Positions 34,209 to 42,956 of a stretch of DNA of 64,000 nt are shown piece by piece. Every line of letters starts with the position of its first letter. Position 1 is the stretch's first letter. Position numbers and translations under genes: made by a program. A model generated the notes under the pieces. It was given only the letters and a program-made list of their open reading frames with translations, searched no databases and was not told the DNA's origin. Origin of the DNA: Aliisedimentitalea scapharcae (GTDB lineage: Bacteria; Pseudomonadota; Alphaproteobacteria; Rhodobacterales; Rhodobacteraceae); assembly GCF_045277565.1 (NCBI RefSeq), contig NZ_CP123584.1, forward strand, positions 248,001 to 312,000, read 5' to 3'.

Positions 34209-35552
34209 ATGTTAAGTGATGGCGCGAATATTGGACTGAGCCGGGTGTTTTCCGGATCTTTTGTTCATGAGGTTTCTACAGTGCCGTCCAGCAGTTCACT
34301 TCAGACGACAACCATGCCCGACGACATGGTTATTCGCCGGGTTCTGGTCGTGGATGATAGCCGGTTGCAGCGACGCATTCTGGTGTCGTCTCTGCGCAAA
34401 TGGGGATTCGAAGTTGTCGAGGCAGAAAGTGGCGAAGCAGCGCTCCAAATCTGTGAACACAGCCTCCCGGACCTGGTATTGAGCGATTGGATGATGCCGG
34501 GGATGACGGGGCTGGAATTTTGCCGGGCGCTGCGGGCCATGCCGTCTCAGGCCTATTGTTATTTTATCCTTTTCACCTCCAAGAGCGGCAAGGGCGAAGT
34601 TGCCCAGGGGCTGGATGCCGGTGCGGACGACTTTTTGACCAAACCTGTAAATTCGGATGAATTGAGAGCCCGAATCGCCGCGGGTGCGCGAATTCTCAGT
34701 ATGGAGCGCGAGCTATCCGAAAAGAACCGGATGGTCTCTGAAACCTTGGGGGAATTGCAGCGGGTCTATGATGCGATTGACAAGGATCTGATCCAGGCGC
34801 GCAAGATCCAGGAATCTCTGGTCCCAGAGTTGTCGCGAGAATTTGGAACGTCCCAGGTAAGCCTGCTTTTGAAACCCTGTGGGCACATCGGAGGTGACTT
34901 GGTTGGGATGTTTTCACCGGGTGTGAACCGGTTGGGGTTCTACAATATTGACGTGTCTGGACATGGTATCACTTCGGCGATGATGACGGCCCGGTTGGGT
35001 GGATATCTGTCTTCTCAGTATTTTGATCAGAATGTTGCCATGGAAAAGCGGTTCAATCGCTTTTATGCCCTGCGCCAGCCCAGCGAAGTTGCCAGCATGT
35101 TGAACGCAAGATTGGTCGCGGATGCGGGAATAGAAGAATATTTTACAATGGCTTATTGTATCGCTGATTTGCGAAACGGGCATGTAAAAATGGTCCAGGC
35201 TGGCCACCCGCATCCGGTAATTTTGCGGCTGGACGGAACAGCTGAATTTGTTGGCGATGGCGGTGTGCCAATAGGTTTGATCCCCGATATCCCTTACTCG
35301 CAGATAGATATCCATCTGAAACCGGGAGATCGGTTGTTGCTGTATTCCGACGGATTCACCGAAGCTCGGCTGCAAAACGGAGAGATGTTGGAACCAGAAG
35401 GTTTGTTGGACTTGATCCAGCAATGCCAGTCCCGACAGTCCGGGCAGGAGTTTCTGGACGATCTGTTCTGGAATTTGACACAGGTTCAATCGCAAGAATT
35501 TGGTATGGAAGATGATGTTTCAGCCACTTTGTTCGAATACAATGGGGCTTGA
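34209..35552 (+). CDS. response regulator with PP2C (SpoIIE/RsbU-type) phosphatase domain
   Basis: A 447-residue protein. Receiver domain (about residues 42-165) has VLVVDDSRLQRRIL, LVLSDWMMPGMTGLEF with the phosphoacceptor aspartate, and DDFLTKPVNSDELRARI with the conserved lysine. After a coiled-coil linker, residues 230-447 form a PP2C-type phosphatase: PCGHIGGDLVGMF, FYNIDVSGHGITSAMMTARL, LLLYSDGFTEARLQNGE and GMEDDVSATLF, which provide the metal-binding aspartates. Such proteins dephosphorylate anti-anti-sigma factors in partner switching. The ATG at 34209 fits; 34314 is an alternative. Confidence 0.88.
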   Translation: MLSDGANIGLSRVFSGSFVHEVSTVPSSSSLQTTTMPDDMVIRRVLVVDDSRLQRRILVSSLRKWGFEVVEAESGEAALQICEHSLPDLVLSDWMMPGMTGLEFCRALRAMPSQAYCYFILFTSKSGKGEVAQGLDAGADDFLTKPVNSDELRARIAAGARILSMERELSEKNRMVSETLGELQRVYDAIDKDLIQARKIQESLVPELSREFGTSQVSLLLKPCGHIGGDLVGMFSPGVNRLGFYNIDVSGHGITSAMMTARLGGYLSSQYFDQNVAMEKRFNRFYALRQPSEVASMLNARLVADAGIEEYFTMAYCIADLRNGHVKMVQAGHPHPVILRLDGTAEFVGDGGVPIGLIPDIPYSQIDIHLKPGDRLLLYSDGFTEARLQNGEMLEPEGLLDLIQQCQSRQSGQEFLDDLFWNLTQVQSQEFGMEDDVSATLFEYNGA

Positions 35553-35770
35553 TCCGAACATGATTTGCGTCGATCCACCCTGGTGCACCTACAGGCGCAA
35601 TCATCCGCTTGGATAAAACGATGCAATGGACACCCATGGCGTAGGTAATGCGTTTTCAACTGATCGTCATGATGTATGGATGCGATGTGTTGTGCAGAAC
35701 CACGCCGGATGAATGACCATATAGAAAACCGATGCTGGAGATTGAACATCACAGCGCGGGTCAGGAGCGA

Positions 35771-36220
35771 TCAGATAGATCCCGCGTTCAGAAGACGATG
35801 CGCAAAATATCGGTCTCCGGCATTGCCAAGCGCTGCCGAGGCCTGATCGATGTCCAACCAAACCGCTTCGTGGTCTGGTTCACTGGGCGGCCCACGACGA
35901 ACCAAAGGGCGGGCCAGATAGATGTTGCAGATCTTTTCTGCCCATAGGTCATATTCCGGCATATAGACGAAACGGCGGAACACACCGAACCATTTGGGCG
36001 TTGTAATCGACCAGCCGGTTTCTTCACGTACCTCCCGGTGGAGGGCCAATATCGGTGATTCGCCTGGGTCCACACCTCCACCCGGCAGCTGCAAATCCGG
36101 GTTTGGATCATAGTAGCAGGTCAAAAGTAATTTCCCGTCCCGAGGCAACAGAGCATAGGCTCCGGGGCGGCGATTATAGGTTTTGTCCGCCTGTGGCGGC
36201 TCTCCAAATCGTCTGATCAC
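35771..36220 (-). CDS. Nudix hydrolase
   Basis: A 149-residue protein with a complete Nudix box: GGVDPGESPILALHREVREETGW, where the spacing G-x5-E-x7-REVREE-x-GW is exact. The body has RPGAYALLPRDGKLLLTCYY and the Nudix-fold strand after the box. It hydrolyses a nucleoside diphosphate derivative; the substrate is not evident. It is convergent with the response-regulator gene and diverges from hslO. The 218 bases at 35553-35770 to its right neighbour hold no ORF I could support, only an imperfect inverted GATT-T-GCG/CGC-AATC pair. Confidence 0.85.
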   Translation of the reverse strand: MIRRFGEPPQADKTYNRRPGAYALLPRDGKLLLTCYYDPNPDLQLPGGGVDPGESPILALHREVREETGWSITTPKWFGVFRRFVYMPEYDLWAEKICNIYLARPLVRRGPPSEPDHEAVWLDIDQASAALGNAGDRYFAHRLLNAGSI

Positions 36221-36297
36221 GTGCTACCCTCTTCCATCCGCTGTCACGAGCCCTATATAGGCTCGATATGCCAATCCTGGGCGTGTAAGGAAACCCC

Positions 36298-37284
36298 ATG
36301 ACTTTCGGATCAAAAATCGCGTGGGACGATACAGTCCTGCCTTTCCAGCTTGATGTCTCTGACATGCGCGGGCGCATTGCGCGTCTCGACGGTGTTCTTG
36401 ATGGCATCCTCAAACAACACGACTACCCTGCAACCGTCGAAGCATTGGTTGCCGAGATGGCTGTGCTGACGGCGCTGATCGGGCAAACCATAGATTTGCG
36501 TTGGAAGCTGTCGCTGCAAGTGCAGTCCAAAGGTGCGGTGCGCATGATTGCCACCGATTACTATGCGCCTCAAGTCGACGGTGAACCGGCCCAGATCAGG
36601 GCCTATGCCAGCTATGATGCTGACCGGCTGACTGACGCGGTGCCGATCGCGCAGGTCGGCGAAGGTTATTTCGCCATCATGATCGACCAGGGCAAGGGTA
36701 CCAAACCCTACCAGGGGATCACTGCGCTGACCGGTGAATCGCTGAGCAATTGCGCCGAGGCCTATTTTGCCCAATCTGAACAATTGCCGACACGGTTCTC
36801 TCTCAGCTTTGGCAAATCCACAGAAGCAGGTGGACAGGAGCATTGGCGTGCCGGCGGCATTATGTTGCAGACCTTGCCCAAAGCGTCGCCGTTTGTGGCA
36901 GCAAATGATGGGGACGGGGATCAACTGAAACCAGCGGATCTGGTGTCAGGCGAACAAGAAGAAAACTGGAACCGTGTCAACGTTCTGCTGAATACGGTCG
37001 AGGACCTGGAACTGATCGGACCCTCGGTACCGCCCATTGACCTGCTGGTACGCCTGTTTCACGAGGAGCAGCCGCGGGTTTATGATGCGCAACCGGTTCG
37101 ATTTGGATGTACCTGTTCTGAAGACCGAGTGCGTCAAAGCCTGTCGATCTATTCGGCAAAGGATATCGCAACGATGACAACGGATGACGGGGACGTCACA
37201 GCAGACTGTCAGTTCTGCGGAGCACATTACGTCCTGGATCCGAAATCGGTCGGCTTTGAGGCGGAGACACCCGAGGGTGAATGA
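36298..37284 (+). CDS. hslO: Hsp33 redox-regulated chaperone
   Basis: A 328-residue chaperone activated by oxidation. The C-terminal zinc site is visible: GCTCSEDRV (C-x-C) and then ADCQFCGAHYVLD (C-x2-C), the four cysteines that form disulfides. The N-terminal domain starts VLPFQLDVSDMRGRIARLDGVLDGIL and has QTIDLRWKLSLQVQSKGAVRMIATDYYAP. Slightly longer than E. coli Hsp33 (about 294). AAGGAAA precedes the ATG. It overlaps the CoA-pyrophosphatase-like gene by eight bases. Confidence 0.94.
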   Translation: MTFGSKIAWDDTVLPFQLDVSDMRGRIARLDGVLDGILKQHDYPATVEALVAEMAVLTALIGQTIDLRWKLSLQVQSKGAVRMIATDYYAPQVDGEPAQIRAYASYDADRLTDAVPIAQVGEGYFAIMIDQGKGTKPYQGITALTGESLSNCAEAYFAQSEQLPTRFSLSFGKSTEAGGQEHWRAGGIMLQTLPKASPFVAANDGDGDQLKPADLVSGEQEENWNRVNVLLNTVEDLELIGPSVPPIDLLVRLFHEEQPRVYDAQPVRFGCTCSEDRVRQSLSIYSAKDIATMTTDDGDVTADCQFCGAHYVLDPKSVGFEAETPEGE

Positions 37285-37873
37285 TCTCGCCCGGACATTG
37301 CAGGCTGCGCTGGGTCAGCCGGGAGAGGGATCTTCGGATTTCGATTTGAACCCTGACACCGTGCTGCCCGAGGGGCGCAGGCTGCGTCCGGCCGGGGTTT
37401 TGATTCCGGTTAGTGTGGCGCATGGGGAGCCACGGGTGATTCTGACCAAACGGTCATCGGCTCTAAAACATCATCCTGGGCAGATTGCCTTTCCCGGAGG
37501 CAAGCAGGATGACGGGGATCGGGATGTGATTGCCGCGGCGCTGCGTGAGGCACGCGAAGAAATTGGTCTGCCCGAAACCGTGCCGCAAGTCATCGGACAC
37601 CTGCCGCAACATGAGACGGTTACAGGGTTCAATGTAACACCGGTTGTCGCGCTGATCACCCAGACGTTTGAAGTTGTTCCTGAACCCGGTGAAGTGGACG
37701 AAGTATTCTCGGTACCGCTGTCACATCTGACGAACCCGGCCAATTACCTGATCGAATCTCGGATCTGGAGGGGGACACGGCGCTATTACTTTACTGTTCC
37801 GTTCGGGCCTTATTACATCTGGGGGGCCACGGCTCGCATGTTGCGGGGGTTGGCGGCACGGATTGCGGAATGA
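37277..37873 (+). CDS. Nudix CoA pyrophosphatase-like protein
   Basis: A 198-residue Nudix protein. The box is GGKQDDGDRDVIAAALREAREEIGL (G-x5-E-like spacing with REAREEIGL), and the preceding VILTKRSSALKHHPGQIAFPGG is a hallmark of the CoA/NUDT7 branch (R-S-x-x-L-x-x-H-x-G-Q-I-x-F-P-G-G). Such enzymes cleave CoA and related compounds. The GTG at 37277 overlaps the hslO stop (GTGAATGA); the ORF upstream of it lies inside hslO. It is followed by cca with a four-base overlap. Confidence 0.87.
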   Translation: MNDLARTLQAALGQPGEGSSDFDLNPDTVLPEGRRLRPAGVLIPVSVAHGEPRVILTKRSSALKHHPGQIAFPGGKQDDGDRDVIAAALREAREEIGLPETVPQVIGHLPQHETVTGFNVTPVVALITQTFEVVPEPGEVDEVFSVPLSHLTNPANYLIESRIWRGTRRYYFTVPFGPYYIWGATARMLRGLAARIAE

Positions 37874-39024
37874 CACGGATTGATCAACCTTGGCTGACGG
37901 ACACGGCGACGCAAACCGTTTGCGCGGCCTTGACTGTTGAAGGGGCGCAGGCACTGTTTGTGGGCGGATGCGTGCGCAATGCCCTGTTGGATCAACCGGT
38001 TTCCGACCTGGACATTGCCACAGATGCGCAGCCTGAAACTGTTATTGCATTGGCAAAACGCGCCGGAATCCGGGCAGTTCCGACAGGGATTGATCATGGT
38101 ACAGTGACGTTGATCGAACACGGGGTTCCGTTCGAAGTCACCACATTTCGTCGTGATGTTCTTACAGATGGTCGGCGCGCTGTGGTCGCGTATTCCACAG
38201 ATATTGCCGAAGATGCCCGGCGCCGTGATTTCACTATGAATGCGATCTATGCCCGCCCGGATGGCGAGATCGTTGACCCGCTAGGCGGGCTGGCCGATCT
38301 GAATGCGCGCAGGGTGCGTTTCATAGGAAACGGTGAAAACCGAATTCGCGAAGATTACCTGCGCTCGTTGCGATATTTTCGGTTTCACGCCTGGTACGGT
38401 GATCCGCAGGCGGGAATTGACCCCGAAGCACTGGCTGCGATCTCTGCCAATCTGGATGGGCTGGCACAGCTGTCCCGGGAACGGGTTGGGTCGGAGGTGC
38501 TAAAATTACTGGGCGCGCGGGATCCGGCCCTATCGGTTGCTGCGATGCGTCAAAGCGGCGTGCTCGCTCAGATCCTGCCGGGGTCAGATGACCGGGCGCT
38601 GGCCATTCTTGTACATTTGGAAGGAGAAGCTCCAACAAATCCAATTCGTCGTTTGGTCGCGCTGGGCGATCCGGAGATTGCCAAGGATTTACGCCTGTCC
38701 AAACAGCAGTTCACCGAATTACGCATGTTGCGAGAGGCTGCCGTCGGTTCTCAGGGTGCGGCCGAGCTGGGGTATAAGCTGGGTCATGACCATGCGCGTG
38801 ATGCGATGTTGCTGCGTGCCGCCTTGATGGAACAACCGATATCACCTGAAGTCGAGACAGATATCGCATTAGGGGCAGGCGCGACATTTCCTGTGTCGGC
38901 CCGTGATCTGATGCCGGAAATGACAGGTCCAGAATTGGGTCGCGCGCTGAAATCGCTTGAACGGACCTGGATTGACAGCGGGTTCACCCTGGACCGTGAT
39001 CAGTTGGTGGGAACGCTTGGCTGA
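37870..39024 (+). CDS. cca: CCA tRNA nucleotidyltransferase
   Basis: A 384-residue class II nucleotidyltransferase that adds CCA to tRNA 3' ends. The head has FVGGCVRNALLDQPVSDLDIATDA (GG-x-VR and DxD), VPFEVTTFRRDV, DIAEDARRRDFTMNAIYA and IREDYLRSLRYFRFHAWYG; the C-terminal half is helical. The ATG overlaps the Nudix stop by four bases, so hslO, the Nudix gene and cca form one unit. Some members act on poly(A), but this context and length favour CCA addition. Confidence 0.9.
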   Translation: MTRIDQPWLTDTATQTVCAALTVEGAQALFVGGCVRNALLDQPVSDLDIATDAQPETVIALAKRAGIRAVPTGIDHGTVTLIEHGVPFEVTTFRRDVLTDGRRAVVAYSTDIAEDARRRDFTMNAIYARPDGEIVDPLGGLADLNARRVRFIGNGENRIREDYLRSLRYFRFHAWYGDPQAGIDPEALAAISANLDGLAQLSRERVGSEVLKLLGARDPALSVAAMRQSGVLAQILPGSDDRALAILVHLEGEAPTNPIRRLVALGDPEIAKDLRLSKQQFTELRMLREAAVGSQGAAELGYKLGHDHARDAMLLRAALMEQPISPEVETDIALGAGATFPVSARDLMPEMTGPELGRALKSLERTWIDSGFTLDRDQLVGTLG

Positions 39025-39230
39025 CCCTACGTCAAATTGTCGGGGGGTGACAAAACGGCGAATCTGTTTTACCTCTTTGAGGCAATCGTACGTATTGGGA
39101 GGAATGCTAATGTATTACGGGATCTGGTTTCAATAACGCCTGAGACCCTGCCCGTTTGGTTCGGGGGGCCTTTGGCGCTGCCCTGAAAACTCATTTGCAT
39201 TTCACTATGCTCGCACTTTGGAGCACCCCA
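39025..39230 (+). other. leader region before the ABC exporter operon
   Basis: 206 bases without a supportable gene. It holds a hairpin CCTC-TTT-GAGG near 39073 and a tiny frame: GGGAGGA (39098-39103) is followed by ATG at 39110 and a stop at 39134-39136, encoding MYYGIWFQ (an ATG at 39104 adds two residues). Whether it is translated is not known. Confidence 0.4.
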
Positions 39231-41069
39231 ATGTTTCGCTTTTTCGAAAATCTGATCGACCCCTATTGTGACTACGTCGAATCCGACACGCCGCCAACGC
39301 GGTTGTGGCCGTTTTTGCGCGATTATGCACAGCCGTTCAAACGCATCTTTTGGCTGACTGCCATCATGTCGGTGATTGTGGCGGCGATTGAAATCGGCCT
39401 GATCTATTACATGGGGCGGGTGGTTGACCTTTTGTCAGGTGAACCGGCGCAGGTCTGGGCCGAATACGGCACGGAGTTGATTGTTCTGGCTGTATTAATT
39501 CTGACGGTGCGGCCCGCATTACAGTTGTTTGACGTGCTGTTGCTCAACAATACGATCCTGCCCAACTTTGGCACCTTGATCCGATGGCGGGCGCATAAAC
39601 ATGTGCTGCGCCAGTCGGTGGGGTGGTTTGAAAATGATTTTGCCGGGCGGATCGCCAACCGGATCATGCAAACACCTCCGGCCGCTGGCGAAGTGGTGTT
39701 CCAAGTGTTTGACGCCATTACTTTTGCTTTGGCTTATCTGATCGGGGCGGCAATCCTGCTGATGGCGGCAGATCCACGTCTATTGGTACCGTTGGTAATC
39801 TGGTTTGGGTTGTATGCGCTTCTGACCAAATGGACGGTCAAACGGGTTGGTCCGGCCTCCAAGGCCGCCTCTGATGCGCGGTCAACGGTGACTGGACGGG
39901 TGGTCGATAGCTATTCAAATATTCATTCGGTCAAAATGTTCGCCCACCACAATCGCGAGCTGAGTTTTGCGAAAGAGGCCATAGAGGGCACCCGCAAGAC
40001 GTTCCAGGCCGAAATGCGGATCTATACGATCATGGACGCGGTTCTGGTGACATTGAATGGTTTGTTGATCGTCGGCGTTGTTGGGTGGGGAATTGCCCTG
40101 TGGATGCAGGGATCGGCCTCGGTCGGGGTGGTAGCGGCGGCAACGGCGTTGACCCTGCGATTGAACGCGATGACCGGCTGGATCATGTGGGCGCTCACCA
40201 CGTTCTTCCGCCAACTGGGTGTTGTGGCCGAAGGGATGGAGACCATTGCTCAGCCTATCGACCTGGTGGATGCAGCCAATGCAGAACCGTTGCGTCTGAC
40301 AGAGGGCAAAATCGAACTGCGCAATCTGTCCCATCATTATGGGCGCGAGGCTGGCGGTCTGGATCAGATCAACCTGACCATACGACCGGGTGAAAAGATT
40401 GGTTTGATCGGCAGGTCAGGTGCCGGGAAATCGACCTTGGTCAAACTGTTGCTTCGCTTTTATGACGTGGATCGGGGGCAAATCCTGATTGATGGGCAGG
40501 ACCTGCGCGCCGTGACCCAGGACAGTCTGCGCAGCCACATTGGCATGGTGCAGCAGGACAGTTCGCTGTTGCATCGGTCAGTGCGTGACAACATCCTGTA
40601 TGGCCGCCCCGATGCGACAGAGGCTGAAATGCTGGGTGCTGCCAGTCAGGCAGAAGCCCATGAATTCATTCTGGACCTTGAGGATCCACAGGGGCGCAGC
40701 GGCTATGACGCCCATGTGGGCGAGCGCGGGGTGAAACTTTCCGGTGGACAACGTCAGCGGGTCACTCTGGCGCGGGTCATTCTGAAAGATGCACCAATTC
40801 TGCTCTTGGATGAGGCAACTTCGGCTTTAGATAGTGAAGTCGAGGCCGCCATTCAGGACACGCTTTATGGCATGATGCAGGGGAAAACCGTGATAGCCAT
40901 TGCGCATAGATTGTCGACGATCGCCCAGATGGACCGAATTCTGGTGATGGACCAGGGTCGGATCGTGGAAGAGGGCAACCATTCCGAGTTGCTGGGCGCT
41001 CAGGGTCTGTATTCGCAATTTTGGGCACGTCAATCTGGCGGGTTCCTCAATCCGGAGGCCGCTGAATGA
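39231..41069 (+). CDS. ABC exporter subunit 1 (fused membrane and ATPase domains)
   Basis: A 612-residue half transporter. About six membrane helices (residues 30-330, e.g. IFWLTAIMSVIVAAIEIGLIYY and AILLMAADPRLLVPLVIWF) are followed by a nucleotide-binding domain with IGLIGRSGAGKSTLV (Walker A), VKLSGGQRQRV (signature), ILLLDEATSALDSEV (Walker B) and AIAHRLSTI. Its ATG at 39231 is preceded by GGAGCACCCC. Its final ATGA overlaps the next gene, so the pair probably forms a heterodimer of the MsbA/lipid or drug exporter type; the substrate is unknown. Confidence 0.92.
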   Translation: MFRFFENLIDPYCDYVESDTPPTRLWPFLRDYAQPFKRIFWLTAIMSVIVAAIEIGLIYYMGRVVDLLSGEPAQVWAEYGTELIVLAVLILTVRPALQLFDVLLLNNTILPNFGTLIRWRAHKHVLRQSVGWFENDFAGRIANRIMQTPPAAGEVVFQVFDAITFALAYLIGAAILLMAADPRLLVPLVIWFGLYALLTKWTVKRVGPASKAASDARSTVTGRVVDSYSNIHSVKMFAHHNRELSFAKEAIEGTRKTFQAEMRIYTIMDAVLVTLNGLLIVGVVGWGIALWMQGSASVGVVAAATALTLRLNAMTGWIMWALTTFFRQLGVVAEGMETIAQPIDLVDAANAEPLRLTEGKIELRNLSHHYGREAGGLDQINLTIRPGEKIGLIGRSGAGKSTLVKLLLRFYDVDRGQILIDGQDLRAVTQDSLRSHIGMVQQDSSLLHRSVRDNILYGRPDATEAEMLGAASQAEAHEFILDLEDPQGRSGYDAHVGERGVKLSGGQRQRVTLARVILKDAPILLLDEATSALDSEVEAAIQDTLYGMMQGKTVIAIAHRLSTIAQMDRILVMDQGRIVEEGNHSELLGAQGLYSQFWARQSGGFLNPEAAE

Positions 41070-42910
41070 GGCTGGGCCACCTGATCAACCCGTTTGGATC
41101 GGACCACACCCCTCCACCGGAAACTCTGGGCGCATTCCTGCGCTGGGCCTTGAAGGGGGCCTGGCCGATCCTGTTTGTGGCAGCCTTCTTTTCTGCTTCG
41201 GCTGGCGCGATGGAAGCGGGAACTGCCTGGATCCTGGGGCAGGTGATTGACACTGCGGTGGCGACCGGGACTGACGGGTTTTTTGATCCGCGCAATGTCG
41301 GAATGATGATTGCGGCTGTGGCCTTTTTCATGCTGTTGCGCCCGGCGTTGTTCGGGATGTCGGCGCTGTTCAACAACTATGTGGTCATGCCCAATGTGAT
41401 GCCTTTGGTGTTGGCCAAACTGAATCGGTGGACGTTGGGTCAATCGGTGACCTATTTCGACGATGATTTCGCGGGGCGGATCGCGCAGAAACAGGTGCAG
41501 ACATCGAATGCCGTGGCATCGGTGGTATCCGAGATCATCAGCGCCATCGTGTTTTCGCTGGCGTCTCTGGTTGGCGCCTTGGCACTTCTTGGATCGATTC
41601 ATCCATATGTAGTGCTGCCGTTTATCGGTTGGTTGGCGATCTATTTCTTTCTGATCCGCTGGTATTTGCCGCGGATTCGAAAACGCTCGGCGGCGCGGGC
41701 CGGCGCGCGCGCAACTGTGACCGGGCAGGTGGTCGATACCATTACCAATATCAAGACGGTCAAGCTGTTTGCGTCTGCAAACCACGAAGACATTGCCGCC
41801 CGTGATGCCATGGTGACCTACCGGGAGCGCGCGCTGGAATTTGGTGCGATGGCAGCGTCCTTTCGGTTTCTCCTGATGGCGCTGGCCGGAGTCCTGCCGG
41901 TATTACTGATCGGAGCCACATTGCTGTTGTGGCGCAACGGAATGGCAACCGCTGGGGACATTGCAGCGATTGGGAATGTTGCAATTCGCATCGCTCAGAT
42001 GACTGGCTGGGTCAGCTTTACGCTGATGGGCATGTACGCGAATATCGGCGAGGTAGAGAATGGCATGCGCACCCTGGCACCTGCACGCCGCATAGAAGAC
42101 TCTGAAAACGCACCGGACCTGAAGGTCGCGGGAGGAGAGATCCGGTTCGAGAACACCGGTTTTGCCTATGGGCGGGACATCGGCGGGGTTCAGGACATTT
42201 CTCTGACCATTGCTCCGGGTGAAAAGCTGGGTATTGTCGGCGCGTCAGGAGCGGGTAAATCGACACTGGTTTCGCTTTTGCTGCGGCTCTATGAAGGAGA
42301 AAATGGCCGAATTCTGATTGATGATCAGGATATTTCGACCATCACTCAGGACAGCCTGCGCCGTCAGATCGGCATGGTTACCCAGGAAACCGCGATGTTC
42401 AATCGTTCAGCGCGGGACAATATCTTGTATGGCCGGCCCAATGCGTCTGAGGCCGAGGTTATCGCTGCTGCGAAAAAGGCCGAAGCGCATGAGTTCATTT
42501 GTGGATTGCAGGATGGACAGGGACGCCAGGCCTATGATGCGCATCTGGGTGAGCGCGGTGTCAAATTGTCGGGTGGTCAACGACAGCGGATTGCATTGGC
42601 CCGCGCGATCCTCAAAGACGCTCCGGTTCTGGTGCTGGACGAAGCGACCTCGGCATTGGATTCCGAGGTCGAAGCCAGTATTCAGACGGCATTGCACCGG
42701 GTGATGCAGGGCAAAACCGTTTTGGCCATTGCGCACCGTTTGTCGACGCTCAGCGAAATGGACCGGATCATTGTGCTGGACAACGGTCGCATTGTCGAAG
42801 AAGGCAGTCACGAAACATTATTGGTCCAAGGCGGGCTGTACGCCCAGTTCTGGCATCGCCAATCTGGCGGGTTCATTAAAACCGACGCTGACGTCGAAGC
42901 TGCTGAATGA
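41066..42910 (+). CDS. ABC exporter subunit 2 (fused membrane and ATPase domains)
   Basis: A 614-residue half transporter similar to its upstream partner. Membrane helices at residues 25-320 (FVAAFFSASAGAMEAGTAWILG and SLASLVGALALLGSIHPYVVLPFIGWLAIYFF) lead to LGIVGASGAGKSTLV (Walker A), VKLSGGQRQRIALARAIL (signature), VLVLDEATSALDSEV (Walker B) and AIAHRLSTL. All consensus ATPase residues look intact in both subunits. Its ATG overlaps the stop of the first subunit by four bases, which strongly suggests a two-subunit exporter. Confidence 0.92.
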   Translation: MRLGHLINPFGSDHTPPPETLGAFLRWALKGAWPILFVAAFFSASAGAMEAGTAWILGQVIDTAVATGTDGFFDPRNVGMMIAAVAFFMLLRPALFGMSALFNNYVVMPNVMPLVLAKLNRWTLGQSVTYFDDDFAGRIAQKQVQTSNAVASVVSEIISAIVFSLASLVGALALLGSIHPYVVLPFIGWLAIYFFLIRWYLPRIRKRSAARAGARATVTGQVVDTITNIKTVKLFASANHEDIAARDAMVTYRERALEFGAMAASFRFLLMALAGVLPVLLIGATLLLWRNGMATAGDIAAIGNVAIRIAQMTGWVSFTLMGMYANIGEVENGMRTLAPARRIEDSENAPDLKVAGGEIRFENTGFAYGRDIGGVQDISLTIAPGEKLGIVGASGAGKSTLVSLLLRLYEGENGRILIDDQDISTITQDSLRRQIGMVTQETAMFNRSARDNILYGRPNASEAEVIAAAKKAEAHEFICGLQDGQGRQAYDAHLGERGVKLSGGQRQRIALARAILKDAPVLVLDEATSALDSEVEASIQTALHRVMQGKTVLAIAHRLSTLSEMDRIIVLDNGRIVEEGSHETLLVQGGLYAQFWHRQSGGFIKTDADVEAAE

Positions 42911-42956
42911 GGTTTCCGCTCTTTCTCCAGCTGCCAAGTCAGGCTATTGAGCGGCC

